From: Anaspis maculata
Lineage: Eukaryota > Arthropoda > Insecta > Coleoptera > Scraptiidae
Direction of reading: 5' to 3'
Length of the DNA: 64,000 nucleotides
NCBI GenBank assembly: GCA_949128115.1
Contig: OX421961.1
Span: 121,833,050 to 121,897,049, forward strand
The position numbers and the translations under genes were made by a program. Shown here piece by piece: positions 1 to 12,119 of the stretch. The notes under the pieces are model-generated. The model had not been told where the DNA came from and did not search any database. It saw only the letters and a program-made list of their open reading frames with translations. How positions within the stretch are numbered: position 1 is the first letter of the stretch; each line of letters begins with the position of its first letter.

Positions 1-399
1 CTTCAAGCTGTTCCCGCAGTTGAACGAAGTATCCGATCGATATTAGATAGGTTTCAAATGAACGAGAGAGATTTGTTGTTTGTGCTAAAGTGTGTAGGGG
101 AACCTTCGTAACTCTGCCGATGAGTGAGTGCTGCGGGAAAGGCGGTCGAGTGTGAAGTTCTCGCCCGGATATTTCAGGGAAAAAAAAGTGTGAAAACCTT
201 AAGCATTGTCGCACAAAGTTGAATATTGCTATATTACTGGGATGTTCCCTACGGAAGAACATAACATTCTAACATTATAAGGTGGGTCTCAAACGAAGCA
301 CGGTAGTTGTTACCTATGAAGAGCTCCTTTGCATGTCTTGATTTTTGGTCTTCAACCTTGCAGACATCTTAAAAATCGGAGGTTATAAGTAGTTCCAAG

Positions 400-1069
400 A
401 AAAAGAAAGGTTACGAACTCCTGAGAAGAAACAATAACTTGCGGTCGGAAATCACAAACACATTCAATAATCAACATACTACTTCTGACGAAATCTGCCA
501 AGTTGGGGAAAAGTTCATACGATTGTTGTATCCTGGTGGCGATTCTTTCGGTAACATTGATAACCTGAGATTACACTTGTATAACAGCGCGATTTCTACG
601 GAGCCAGTGACGGTCACCTTTGACCTCGCAACTCTACTCCCGATCCGAGCAGCTACTTGTCAGCAATCTTTGCGCACCTATCTCCAGGTGTTTGAACTCC
701 TCGAATAATAATAATATTCAATAATCAATGATGAATGAAATCATTTGGGGAGCTATTATGATCCAGAATCTTGAATAAACGTTGTTCCAGGTTCCAGAGT
801 GGTTAAGAAAAGAACTGCCCCCAACCAAATGAGATGGTACTGCACACAAAGAACACTATTCCTCTTCATGTCCTAATGTTCGGCCAGCATCAGAAACGCT
901 TTTAAAACTCATCTCCTGCGAATGCAAGCGGGATTGTGGCATATGGAACAGACATATGAGTATTACCTGTTCAGAATTATGCGCGCACTGTAAAGGCTGC
1001 AACTGTTCTAATACCCCTATCCTCGAAACAGACCTAACGAACGAAGTGATGACTTTGACCTACTTTTGA
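400..1069 (+). pseudogene. Fragment of multi-copy LPPT/TGCDT-type invertebrate family, C-terminal part
   Basis: I read a broken C-terminal segment of a large uncharacterised protein family that I know from arthropods and cnidarians. The first block (about 439-708) shows a run of the form EKFIRLLYPGGD, then LRLHLYNSA, then LRTYLQVFELLE; this matches the family layout in which an LYGG-like box is followed by a HSLRxYxQxxxW box. After stops, a second block (about 820-1069, reading to TGA at 1067) contains PEWLRKELPPT and then a cysteine cluster, CECKRDCG followed by CSELCAHCKGCNC, the position where the family carries its Cys-rich tail. No ATG-initiated frame spans both blocks, and the usual WGW box is lost. 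Three other copies lie at 21936, 48386 and 57266, each preserving a different portion. Function is unknown; the copy number suggests a mobile-element gene (inference). Confidence 0.6.
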
Positions 1070-1408
1070 GTCCCGTTACGAAAACTCCATCTCTTAAATG
1101 TTATCGAAAAAAGTCACAAACCACTCAGAATGGTGTCTAGAAAGAAAGATATGGAATAAAAATTGCAGACCATCCTTGCAGTTTCTTGTTCTCAAGTATT
1201 TACTGTGATAGTAATAGTGATAACCCGTCTGGGCAAGGAGGGAGCAACTAGAGGAAGGGGGAAGGGGAATACTTATTAACAATCCAAACGTTGGTCAAAC
1301 ATTTCAAAGTCTTGGGGCATCTGAACATGATTTTTTTTCCATCTACGAGCCCCGTCTCACATTAGCTGGTCCAGATGCGGAAATTTCACTTTTCTTATCC
1401 AAATAATA
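1070..1408. other. Intergenic, nothing recognised
   Basis: Apart from a T-rich run near 1330 I see no coding, RNA or repeat signal before the left end of the next foldback. Confidence 0.5.
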
Positions 1409-3438
1409 GCCCAGCCATCCTAGCATTCGGAATTTCGGAATGGTCGGAATCGCTCCCATAAAGCTGGATTTTTGCATACATGTCCAGTAAACAGCCCTCT
1501 TTCAATTAGTGATGAAAAAAATCTCTGAAGCCCGGAGCGTTTCCACCATTTTGAAAAATCTGTAAACTTTGGCAGTTTTCCTTATAACTCGGTGATATTC
1601 AACTTCTTGGAATGAAAATTTTTGCAGTAATCGGAGCTTGAAATTCTCCAACTAATATTGTCAGTAAGATTTTTTCAAGATACATGGTTCCTGACAAAAA
1701 TGTCAAATGAGTAAAGCGACTTCACTTCTATCATCTCAGTTGACCGGTTGGAAAAAAAACTGAGCTTTTAACGGATCTGCACTTTTTTGCACCCGAGTAT
1801 ACATAAAAAGGGCTTTCAAAAAACAAAAAGTTTATTGGTCGGTCTCTTGAATTTTGTGCTCAACTTGATTCCCAAGCCGTTCAACCAATCGCGGCCACAT
1901 TTGGTACAGTCGTCAGTGACAAGGTCTGAGTGGGAAAATATGATTGTTATCTTGACCTGTCACTCGGAAGTGTCACTACAAAAAAATTAAAGAAAGTCTA
2001 TCTTACCGAATACAACTTGTCAAATATCATTTCAAAGTCGCCATAAAACTACATTCAAAATTGTTATCAAAAACCTCGTTAAAAACTTCCAATATTGCGC
2101 CTGTTGAAAAATCACATGCTGTCAACCTTTCAATTTTCACTTTTTATAACTCATGAAGTACCTAACGGAATTGAACAAAATTTTATTTCCAACTAGAGTG
2201 CCTCACAGTTATTTGATGGATCATGAGAAGTACGGGCAGCAGACAGGGATGCAACCTCAAAAAACAAAAATAAAACTGTCAAGTCCTCCGAGAGACTAGA
2301 ATTTTAAATCACTTGGATCAAGCTCGACTTCTGTACACATGTACAAAGATATCCTCACACTCATTACAAATTTCTGGGATCCGAAGAAGGCAAAGCCTGG
2401 TATAGGTGTCTAATATTGGTTATACAGGGCACTCAATCAGGTAGTTACTGCAAAAATGGAAAATTCGAACAGCTCCCATTTGACAAAAAAAAAATCGTTT
2501 CGTTTCTTCTCAAGTGTTTTAGGTGAAACGTTGGACCCATACCTCAAGTCGATTTCAAGTATTGTTTTGTCTATCTCCTATAATTACATGGTGATCTCAA
2601 AAAATTCAATCTTTTTGTCTTGCGGATACAAATCTTTTCGTTGTTGGCCGATTCTGAAAAATTAGGGCTCTTGTTGGACCTGAGCCTCTAGCCTAGAGCC
2701 CAAAGAGCCTAGCCTCGAGCCTCTAGAAGCCTAAAGCCTAGAGGTACAATTTGAATGTTGAGGGCTTTGGAATGATGTAACACAAGTTGCATTATTTGGT
2801 GAGATAGATTTTCTGTAACTTTTTTTGTAGTGAAACTTCCGAATAACAGGTCAAGATGACAATCATATTTTCCCGCTCGGACCTTGTCACTTACGAGTGA
2901 ACCAAATTTGGTGGCGATTGGTTCAATGGCTTGGGAATAAATATGGGCATGAAATTCAACAGACCGACCAACAGACTGACCGAAAGACCTGCAGACTGAC
3001 CAATAAACTTTTTGTTTTCTGGAAGCACTTTTTATGTATACTCGAATGCAAAAATGTGCAGATCTGTTGAATGCTCAGTAATTTTTTTTCTCAACTGGTC
3101 AACTGAGATGAGAAAAGTGAGAAGTCGCTCAACTCATTTGACATATTTGCTCAGGGACCATGAATTCTAAAAAAAATTACTGAAACATTAGTTGGAGAAT
3201 TTCAAGCTCTAATCACTGCGAAAGCTTTCATTCCAAGAAGTGAATATCCACAGAGTTATTTGAGGAAAACTGCCAAAAATGACATATTTTCTCAAAATGG
3301 CGGAAAACGCTCCGGGTCTCAGAATTTTTTCTATCACTAATTGGAAGAGGGCTGTTTACTGGACATGTGTATGCAAAAAATGAGCTTTATGGGAGAGATT
3401 CCGACCTCAGGTCCTAGAATGAGCTAGGATGACTGGGC
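1409..3438. repeat. Giant foldback element (about 2.0 kb), TA-flanked
   Basis: The left end GCCCAGCCATCCTAGC and the right end, which reads as its inverse with a few changes, are each bordered by TA (1407-1408 and 3439-3440). Inverted arms run roughly 1409-2045 and 2760-3438 with scattered mismatches. The loop contains a degenerate AGCCT/CTAG-rich minisatellite near 2675-2745 and a lone TACAGGGC end near 2423. The right arm alone carries a locally expanded CAGACTGACC repeat near 2970-3003. No transposase is present, so this would be a non-autonomous element. Short ORFs in the arms are by-products of the palindrome. Confidence 0.85.
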
Positions 3439-3558
3439 TATAAATGCAGGGTGCCCTGGAGTTCAAGTGCGGAAACTTGTCAATCGATAAAGATTAAAAA
3501 AAATTAGCAGATTGATCCCAGAAAAAATAAATTTCGGAAAAGTAAAATAACGGATATA

Positions 3559-4730
3559 CAGGGTGATTCATGAGTGACCTTACATAGGCTAATGGGAGAT
3601 AGAGGGCTTCGAGGCGAGTCAGGATCCACTGAAGAAATTTTATTTTCTCCGATGGTTACGAAGATACAGGGTGTTTTGTGTGTTTCGTATGAAACTTTGA
3701 TAAGCGATATTTCTGAAACGGCCAAAGGTATTTTGTTGAAATTCACCAGTAATAGTTTTCTGTTGGAACTCATCCCGAAGCCATACCGGGTAAGTCAAAA
3801 TCCAGGGCCGGGCTAGAAAAAAGGTGCCCCTTTTTTGTTTCATCAAAAAGTACATTTTCTGACCGCTTTTTTAAAAAACTGCTATCGGATTCAAAAAGCT
3901 AAGGAAAAATGCTTTAAGAATCACTCTTCAATTTAGATGGCACACCTAAACCGTTTCGACAATAAAATTAAAAGTAAAATTTGTGGGTGAGTTCCCATTT
4001 TCGACCGGACATAATCGACTCATTGTTTGATCGAATTCATTAAAATTCATTTTTTGGCTTGTCTCTGTTGGATAGAAGGGCTTGGTTGAAAAAAAATTTT
4101 CAGAGCTGACAATTTTTTTTTTGACAAAATCGAGAGCGAAACTGAAATTAGACTCGATTTGATCGTCAAAAAAAAATTTCCGGCTATGGAATTTTTCTTA
4201 CTACCAAGCCCTTCTGTTCCACAGAGACAAGCTAAAAGATGAATTTTAATGAATTCCATCAAACAATGAGTCGATTATGTCCGATCAAAAATGGAAACTT
4301 ACCCACAAATATTACTTTTAATTTTTTTGTCGAAACGGTCCAGGTGTGCCATCTAAATTGAAGAGTGATTCTTGAAGCATTTTTCCTTAGCTTTTCGAAT
4401 CCGATAACAGTTTTTCAGAAAAGCGGTCAGAAAATGTACTTTTTCAACAAATAAAAAAGGGGCACATTTTTTCAATTCCGGCCCTGGATTTTGACTCACC
4501 CGGTATGACTGCTGGATAAGTTCCAGTAGAGAAATATTACTGGTAAATTTCAACACAATATCTTCAGCCGTTTCAGAAATATCGCTGATTAAAGTTTCAC
4601 ACGAAACACACAAAACACCCTGTATCTTCGTAACCAATGGAGAAAACAAAATTTCCTCAGTGAATCCTGACTCGCCTCGAAGTCCTCTATCTCCCATTAG
4701 CCTATGTAAGGTCACTCATGAATCACCCTG
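3559..4730. repeat. Foldback element with CAGGGTGATTCATGAG ends and a second nested pair of ends
   Basis: Outer termini CAGGGTGATTCATGAG are inverted at both ends and sit between TA dinucleotides (3557-3558, 4731-4732). A second inverted pair, CAGGGTGTTTTGTGTG, lies inside at 3667 and ends at 4622, again TA-bordered. If the inner segment is collapsed to one TA, the flanks form a perfect 24-bp palindrome (GGTTACGAAGA-TA-TCTTCGTAACC). The centre, near 4140, is a further near-perfect hairpin. Both arms encode the same short peptide beginning MTLHRLMGDRG, which is a mirror effect and not a gene. Confidence 0.9.
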
Positions 4731-4732
4731 TA

Positions 4733-5300
4733 CAGTCCTTCGAGATTGGGTTAGAGAATCGATTTTTGCTCAACTCAAGAAGAGACATTTCAGACATAAC
4801 CTACTATGGCTAGAAACCGAGTTAGCTAGGGAAAAACCATTTGGGGAGAGGGTTCCATTTTATCACCAACTTTTCTACTCCGCTGGCGCTGGAGATTTAA
4901 TCCTAGAATATAATGTTCAAAGGTACTAACATGTAGTGAACATGAAGAAAGAACAGTCTTTCAAAATATTTTCACATTCCCATCATCAGTTTTCTATAAA
5001 TTGCATTTTTACTGAAGGGCCAACTGATGTGGGACGGTGCTCGTATATAAGCTACAGGGTGTCATTTATGCATTTAGAATGGCAATATTTAGATCCCCCC
5101 TTACAATCAATGACGCACAAATGTGTGTCACCGGAGTATTTTGTTATGTTATTCCTTAGGTCTTACAAGGCCCGTATACCAAATTTCAGCTTTGTGGGAA
5201 TTCGTTAAAACCTAACATTCCAGGGCTAAAATATGGTGAGTTCATTTTGAACATAGGTGCTGTTACAAAAACCGTAACTAACAGGCCCGATTTTTCAAAG
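4733..5300. other. No recognised gene; one solo element end
   Basis: There is a lone TACAGGGTGTCATTTATGC terminus near 5053 with no inverted partner in reach, which suggests a truncated foldback. An open stretch ends at 4929 but has no recognisable domain. Confidence 0.4.
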
Positions 5301-6530
5301 CTTCATTTAGATTGAAGGCTCCCAGTTTTTACTTTGAAATTTGATCTGAGCCGGGCAAATGTGCTTGATGTGCTCTTCAGATCCTGGCTGCACCTTGATT
5401 GACGGAAGGGATGAAAATGTGAAATTAACGCGTCCGGGCGTTCCGTGCAATTACAGGGCGGCCACGCAGGGACGTTTTTGCCCGGAGGCTGGAAGGTCGA
5501 TGGGGGAGGCGGCGGTCTGCTATAGGTCATGGCGCCCAGCGTGGCGCTGATTGATAATTGGATTTATTTCCGTCTGGCCGCTCTGGTTTCCCTCACGAAC
5601 TTGGCGCTGCTGCTGCCGCTACAGCTATAGTGGGCGCCTTATCCTTGGAAACAATTATTACTGGACTGGAAGCAGGAAGACCGGAAGACCAAAGAAGTTT
5701 CAGGTTACTCTACACCAGCAGCATTCTATACTTGGTATAAAAGCGCGCCGCGCGTCCGACCTGCTTCGAATTAAGTGCTGATCATTGGCAAACACAGCAA
5801 GGGCATAACTTTTATTGTTACTGCCGCGTTCGGATGAACATCGGGAAAGCAGTTTGAATTTCCCTTACTGTTCCTTGATTAACTCCCGCCGAGGGCTTCA
5901 CTTGGCTTTCATTGGAAAATAACGTGAAAAACCGACGACGGGGGGTGCGTGATGCGTTTTTCTGGATCGCCGGCTCTCATAAAACGTGCGGCAGGGAGTC
6001 TTGGGGGAGTGAGAGACAAAAGAGTTCCTCTTCAGTCGTCCGATGATACTGAAGAAGCCCGACGCGACGACGACTTCCTTTTATACGAACTCGGCGTGAT
6101 GACAATTTAATTCAATTTAAATTAAATTAATTTTGCACCCCGGTTTAGTGCTTTTAAAAGTGGGGTAGTTCCATATACCTACATGGAAGAGTTGTAAAAT
6201 TTTACAACGTTGCGTCCGGAACGGTTAAGCAAAACGTCTTTAAGTATAGCTTAGTGCTCTGGGGGGATGTCGTAATTTGTAAGCATTATTTTATGTTGCG
6301 GAATTAAATTACGATCTTCTGTACAAAACCTTTTGTTCGGATTTAAAAGTAACGCATACACAGTAAGGGATCTAGCACTACCGAACAATAGTTGCCAACA
6401 TAATAGTATTTTGTTTTTGTTTCGTATGGCACTTGACATTTGGGGATTTCAGAATTAATAAAACTCATGTGGAGAATAGCGAAGAACCGACGTACATGAT
6501 TTAGCCATTATTCACTGAACAATCACCTTT
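5300..6530. other. Low-copy, GC-richer block with a TATA-like box
   Basis: This stretch lacks inverted repeats and is richer in CpG than its surroundings (for example 5440-5640 and 5740-5760). TATAAAAG at 5736-5743, directly followed by a GC-rich run, resembles a core promoter, but no initiator or downstream coding exon can be supported. It could be regulatory or an untranslated exon of a host gene. Confidence 0.3.
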
Positions 6531-6534
6531 CTAA

Positions 6535-6679
6535 CCTCGGGTTCCACCAAACCTTTATCAACGCGATAACTTTATCACTCTGATAGTAACTAGGCAACTG
6601 GCCATCTTATTGGCTGGTACATAGCAACTATCAGCGTGATAGATTTAATCTGCTCTTAAAGTTTTGGTGGAACCCGAGG
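6535..6679. repeat. Short hairpin MITE
   Basis: The ends CCTCGGGTTCCACCAAA at the left and its exact inverse at the right enclose an imperfect stem (ACTATCAG/CTGATAGT further in). Length is about 145 bp. No clear target duplication was found. Confidence 0.75.
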
Positions 6680-8300
6680 TCAGGCATATAGTAACATTTT
6701 CCAATAAATATATACGTCAGATTTCTACGAAAATATTCTACAACTTTTCATCTCTTTTAACATTCATTTTTTGGTACGTACTGTTATATTTTTATACCAT
6801 TTGCATTGTTATATTTTATTTCTTATGTAGATACTCTAACGAGGAGAGGATCAGAGGCCCTCGAAAGCGGTCAGTAAAAACAAATGATTATCTTTGCAAA
6901 AAATTTGTGGGAACTCTAAGAAAACCAAAAATTCATATGATTTAGCCAGGACGGAATGGCCTCGCAAACTCGACGTGCCCCAAAACAAGTCGAAACTCGT
7001 ATTATATTACAAGCAAAAAGAACTGTGTGCGACAGAAAATGCTGAATGCGGAGACAGCGAAATGACGGAGTTCATACCCGCCGTGGTATGCCGGGTTCAC
7101 CAGCACCCAGGAAGGTGAACCAATTCCAATTCCATTGGTCGACGGACGTCACCAGTGGCACTATAAAGTCAAAAGAAGCCAACGCTTCCAGGTCGAGGAA
7201 AAATGTTATTGATCATCGCAGTTTATGGGAACTAGCTTTCGCCGGGCCCGCTTTGCGACTCTCGAAAGCGTCGTCGTGAAGTTTATCCATAGGACTCAAC
7301 GACTGATGGTGGACGGGTGGCCATGGGATGGTTGCGATGATGGTGTTTGTCTTGGGAAAATACACACTGTGACCTTGAAAAATACCACAAAGATAGATGT
7401 GACAGATGCATCTTGATAATTGCCTTCCAGGAATATATGCAAATTTAGAAATTTAACTAAGAAAAATGCTGTTAGAGTCGCCATGGCCAGGCCGTACGCA
7501 GGTTGTTTTGGAGGTCCATGGCCAGGGTATCTTGAGAATCAGAATAAATCGTCAGCAAAGCAAGATAAATGGCGCCTCAGGTGCACATTTCCTTTTTCTC
7601 AAAAAAAGTGGGACTTCCTTCGCCATAGAGCTGCAGTTTCCAACAAACCGCAACAAATTGAAACTGCCTGATTACCAGAAACGCGTTCAGTTTTGGTGGA
7701 AAGTCGACTGAGAGCTCTCATGTGTTCAGAAAAACGATCTCCACCCCTCAAACTCGAAGTTTGGTTTGACATGTCTCAGGTTAGATTATTCGGGCTAATT
7801 TAGCTAAATTTTTACTTCATCTGCAATCGGGAAGTACGAAGCTCTTGAGCATTATATTATACAATATATTATTCGTTTACTTCCTTGTTTATTTTTGTAA
7901 TTTTGATTCAGCCAACCATTATCTGGAATGATTTTCATTCAAAAATAGAACACGTGTAATTTACGGCGAGATGTTGAAAATTTACATGCAATTTACAAAG
8001 GTCTAATCACGTCTAATCAATAGTGGTTGAGTTACAGGTATATCATTTCATCATGTTTCCATAGTTTTTCATACACTTTTACACCTTCATACCTTATGAT
8101 ACCTTTATACACATACACACCTTTATACACCTCTACACCACTTTTTTGTAAAATTGTTCTTGTGTGGTTTTATTGTTAGATTTTTTAATTTGTCAGTTTT
8201 TATTATATGTCAGGAAATCTTCACCTCTACAAATTTTTACGGTGATTCCATACATTTTCAGTTCCCTATTATATGTTCTATTTATGTTTAATTGTTTACA
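6680..8300. other. Low-copy stretch, no recognised gene
   Basis: Several overlapping short frames lie between 6664 and 7711, but none shows a family motif and the frames compete. Near 8095-8145 there is a degenerate repeat built on CCTTTATACACA. Otherwise nothing is supported. Confidence 0.4.
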
Positions 8301-8337
8301 GCCTAGATAATGTCTTAATAAAAGACGAAACGTCGGC
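8301..8337 (+). ncRNA. Hammerhead-like stem-loop, degenerate copy
   Basis: A stem GTCTT / AAGAC closed by a short AT loop is followed immediately by GAAACGTC, then GGCAAAAGAA. GCC at 8301-8303 can pair with GGC at 8335-8337 as an outer stem. The core that should read CUGANGA is TAGATAA, so catalysis is unlikely. The architecture matches four other copies in the window (11246, 38810, 40556, 61708) while stem sequences differ. Confidence 0.45.
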
Positions 8338-8429
8338 AAAAGAACAAGAATTTTATTACCTCGATCACGCTTTAACACCTTCCTGTAATTGGGTCATCCG
8401 TTCAAGATCAAAATTACACAATTATATCA

Positions 8430-9690
8430 AGATAAGATAAGATAAGATAATGTTTATTCCAATGACCATCTTTACAACAATGTCGGAAGCTTGTCAATGT
8501 TTAGTTTGTCCAACAAACATCAGTTTTCACTATAACAGGGTGTCCATAATATGTATACCAGCTTAAGATTAAACAATATATAACAGATAGATATAACAAT
8601 CTTTGTCACAAAAATTACAACAATAACAATATGTGCAATATGTACATAACAAATAGAAACTTTAGAAAAAAAAAATAAAAAAATCTTGCAGCTTATATCA
8701 GAAACTCATCCACAGTGTAGAAACAACCACCGATCAACATTTTTCTTACACTTTGTCGAAATGATACATAACTACCAATGTTTTTCATCTCCAAGGGCAG
8801 GTGATTGAACAACTTTACTGACATTGAATGAGGACCATTTTTGGTTTGAGTGTACTTATGTAGGGGGATAAACAATCTGGCGGCACCTCTGGTCTCATAA
8901 GCATTGACTTTTCTGTTTGTTGTGAACTGATCAAAGCTTCTGCGAACGTGGCAAACGGATTCCAAGATATAGATGGAGCAGACAGTGAGCAGCCCGTGGC
9001 TCACAAAGGATGGGCGACAACTAGTCCTTGGCGACAGGCCAAACATGTGGCGAATAACACGCTTCTGGGCTGTGAAAACTCTTCGAGAACCAGGACTGTT
9101 GCCCCAGCAGAGAACCCCATAGGTTAAAATTGGCTGAATGCACGCAAAGTAAAAGGTTAGGACAGTCTCGTAGTTTACAATGTTCTTCAACTGCATGATG
9201 GCAAACGCTTTAGATGACAGCGCCCTCACGATCCTTCGAGTCTGGGATGACCACACCAGGTGAGAATCCATCAAGACCCCTAAAAATTTCGTTTCACATA
9301 TTTGTGGTAAAGATTTGTTGTCCGGTGTTCTGACAAGCAGACTCAAGTCCGCTCGATTCATATTCGGACTGAATAGAACAAAACCCGTCTTGTCAGAATT
9401 CAGAACAAGTCCGTTCTCGTCACACCAGACTGAGACCTGAGACAAAGCAGCCGAGAGCTTTGTCTGCAATCGCGCGTAGCTGTCTGCAGAGAAAACAGAC
9501 GCAATGTCATCAGCGTAAAAGGTGCAAAAAGCATCGGTCAGTGACAGATCGTTAATAAATATAATAAAGAGAATTGGACCGAGGATACTACCCTGAGGAA
9601 CCCCATGGCGCAATCCGAGTCTAGATGATATTATACCAAACAATCAGGACGATTTCTACGGTAAGACGATTTGGAATAAGATATGAGGTT
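8430..9690 (-). mobile_element. 5'-truncated CR1-like non-LTR retrotransposon
   Basis: The element runs on the minus strand: reverse transcriptase remnant, about 250 bp of 3' untranslated sequence, then a 3' terminus made of tandem TTATC units (read as GATAA on the plus strand at about 8430-8450). Short tandem repeats in place of poly(A) at the 3' end fit CR1/L2-type elements. The 5' side stops within the RT domain near 9690, as expected from incomplete reverse transcription. Confidence 0.8.
8693..9643 (-). pseudogene. Reverse transcriptase, C-terminal part (CR1-like LINE)
   Basis: This frame encodes the second half of a non-LTR reverse transcriptase. In order: GVPQGSILGP (RT motif 4), the catalytic FYADD box (motif 5), LNSDKTGFVLF (motif 6), FLGVLMDSHLVW (motif 7), and the C-terminal region ending YTVDEFLI, with LTYGVLCWGN and RVFTAQKRVIRHMFG as family-typical anchors. 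The catalytic aspartates are present. The upstream RT fingers and the endonuclease are missing. Just before the present frame, about 20 more residues of RT-like sequence (SYLIPNRLTVEIV) can be read in another frame up to about 9690, so there is at least one frameshift near 9625. The annotated start is only the limit of the open frame, not a real initiation codon. Confidence 0.85.
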
Positions 9691-11058
9691 TTCCCAGGAT
9701 ATTCAAATTTTCCTGACAAAATTTTCAATTTCCTGCAAATTATTTCCAATTTTTCCCTCTAGTTCCAACTTCCCACCCGGAAAAACGTTTCGAACAAAAT
9801 TTTCTATAAGTTCCTGGATACAAGTCGGAAAAGTATTGGGGTGACATAACCGATTTTCATTATTATTATTCTCCCAGTTGTGGAATAAAACGACCAGTTC
9901 AAGTGATTTGACATAGGGACGAAGGATATGGTCTTCCGTCTCTGAACAGACTCGTCGGACTAATTTTTTTGTAGCACACTGTAGGTGTAAATTTATCAAA
10001 ACATAAAAATGCCGCCCCAGCGGCAGTTATAATTCTTATTTCCTCTGGGATCTGCTACCGACATGCGTTTGTGTATGTATATGTAGTGTGTGCTGCAAAA
10101 GCAATAATTCCGAAACGATACCGATTTCCCATGGAGCGAACTTTTTAATTTCAAATTTATATTTTTCGTTTGTTTCGGGTGAGCAAGTGTCACTTGCCCG
10201 CGAGTTCGATTAAAAACAGCCGAACGGGTTGTATGATTTTTCTACGGACACGCTCTGTGAATATGCGAAAATCAATTTTGTTTATACTCACCCACACCCC
10301 CCCGGTACTACACACGTCATGCATAGGTATTACACGTTGATTCTGTTGCAATACATTTAATTGGCCTCCGTCAGTCACTCCGAAAATGCGCTACCATTTC
10401 CCATTTCCGTTTTTAATAATCGTGTTTTTTTTGTAGTTGACATTTCAATGGTGACAAGTACATGAAAAAAGTTCTGACATGACAAACGTCAAAATTATTG
10501 AAAAAGTAGAAAATGAAAAATTTGCACATCGTGCTCGAATGACCAATAAATTTGTCCAATTGAAATCAAAAAAAGAATTACGACTCTACCTCTATTCGTT
10601 TAGGAGATATGACTTCTGGAAATTTTCAGTGACTTAGGCAGTAACAAAATCACCCATGATGGGACTAATTAGTAACCATGGTAATTTTGATGCAACGTAT
10701 GGTTACAAGTCTTGCATTTTTATTCATGCTGGAGTCAAAAAGTGCCAATGTGATGTCGCAGCATGCTTCATTGGGCATCTCCCTGAAGAGGTCCAGAGGA
10801 TAACCTCTTCTGGGGGCTCATGAGCTCAAATTTTCTCATGGTATAATTCATCCAGCAATTGTGTACGGTTCTGTGAATTTTCAAGAAAAAGCAACAGCTC
10901 TAACAAATTCTGTATCAAAAAATCCAAATTTCACAAAAAAAATCAAGAACTCTTTGAAGAAACAAAATACGATCAAACATATGTTCCGAGATATTGATAT
11001 CCCCTTTTTAAAACTGGAGAAAAAAAATCCGAAATGTTTCATAAAAAAGTTTCACGAC
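9691..11058. other. No gene recognised; one weak dispersed repeat
   Basis: Short frames here show no domain. About 10640-10770 is loosely similar to 29545-29665 inside another MITE: both contain CACCCATGATGG, then TTTTGATGCAACG/TTTTAATCCAACG, and end near CAGCATGCTT. This suggests an old dispersed repeat. Confidence 0.4.
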
Positions 11059-11071
11059 TTGAAAAATTAAT

Positions 11072-11345
11072 TCGTTTGTAGTTTTGTCCTATTGGATGAT
11101 ATTATAGTTCCGCGAATTTTGAGGGTTGAAGGACAATGAGTAAAAAATTCAATTCAATCAATCAAACATATTTCTATTCCTTCCAATGTCACTTTTTCGC
11201 CTTTTAAATCAAAATTTTCATAAAATAACAATCATCGCTAACCCACCCGAGGAAGCCCCAAATTAGGGGCGAAAAGTTGTGCGTTAACAAAGAAAAACTT
11301 TTTACTTATTGTCCTTAAACCCTCAAAATTCGCCGAACTATAATA
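11072..11345 (+). mobile_element. Small retroposon-like element with 13-bp direct repeats
   Basis: The segment is bracketed by an exact 13-bp direct repeat, TTGAAAAATTAAT (11059-11071 and 11346-11358), a target-duplication signature of retroposition. Its two ends are inverse to each other for about 45 bp (TATAGTTC, GCGAATTTTGAGGGTT, AAGGACAATGAGTA). A hammerhead-like stem-loop lies inside at 11246. A 5'-truncated relative occurs at 38730-38905. Penelope-like elements often have an inverted partial copy at their ends and carry hammerhead motifs, so a derivative of such an element is a reasonable inference. There is no ORF. Confidence 0.6.
11246..11285 (+). ncRNA. Hammerhead-like stem-loop
   Basis: The order is CCGAGGA (compare CUGANGA; the second base is C instead of U), one spacer base, stem GCCCC / GGGGC, then GAAA, and a possible short third stem ACG / CGT followed by TA. 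One core substitution argues against full activity in this copy. The second copy at 38810 keeps the stem but reads GGAAC. Confidence 0.45.
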
Positions 11346-11668
11346 TTGAAAAATTAATCAACACTTTTGACACTCTTTCCTGTAGCATCCTGTATATCGT
11401 GGACAAAGTCGATGGTGACGTAAGTCGACATAGCGTCTTGTAGCTGAAGGAAAGTCCTACCAGGCACCATAATTTTTTTTCAAATCAGATATCTTTCCCC
11501 GAAGAAATAATTGCTTGAAACTGGATCAAATTTTGGTCTACACTCAACTTTTGACGAGCAGTTTATAACTGAAAATGACATTTGGTGGAGTATTAGATAT
11601 GGATCATGTAGCATTCCAATAATCAAACTATTTGCTTAATGGTGGTAGAATTTGTAGATAATAGTATA

Positions 11669-11998
11669 TTATTCAACAACCGGGTAATGATTGCTTCTTA
11701 CTCATGAGGATGCAGTTTGCCGACACGAGCCTTGGCGAGTGTCGTGAAGCATCCGAATGAGTAATAGCCATTACTCGCGAGTAAAATACTATGCTTTATC
11801 CAGTCTTATTGAAAAATGCAGGCATGTATGCGCGTTATAATGCGTGCATTATCCAATAGGATTGGATAAATCATAGTATTCTATTCTCGTGTAATGGCTG
11901 CTACTCATTCGAATGATTTCCGCCACGAGCTCAAGCTCCTGGCGATAAACTCTTCATTCTCCTGAGTAACAGCCATCATTACACGCTCATTGAATAAT
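11669..11998. repeat. Foldback MITE (about 330 bp)
   Basis: Inverted arms from ATTATTCAACAACCGGGTAATGAT to the matching right end TTGAATAAT. Inner matches include GAATGAGTA(A/G)(T/C)AGCCATTAC and AATCATAGTATT. The stem is imperfect. No transposase. Confidence 0.75.
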
Positions 11999-12119
11999 TT
12001 ACTTTTATTGTTCTTGTTATTATTGTTCAGTTTATTCACTGTTCATTTATTTGATATTATTTATTCACTTCTGGCTTCCGCTGCACAAAGATGTCGATGT
12101 CATCATTGTCTTCGATTAG

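Noticed and set aside
3574..4715. Two open frames sharing the peptide start MTLHRLMGDRGLRGESG
   Set aside because: They are mirror images in the two arms of one foldback; no domain, and the identity follows from the palindrome.
8533..8560. Lone AACAGGGTGTCCATAATATG element end
   Set aside because: No inverted partner nearby; it falls in the 3' untranslated part of the LINE and may be chance.
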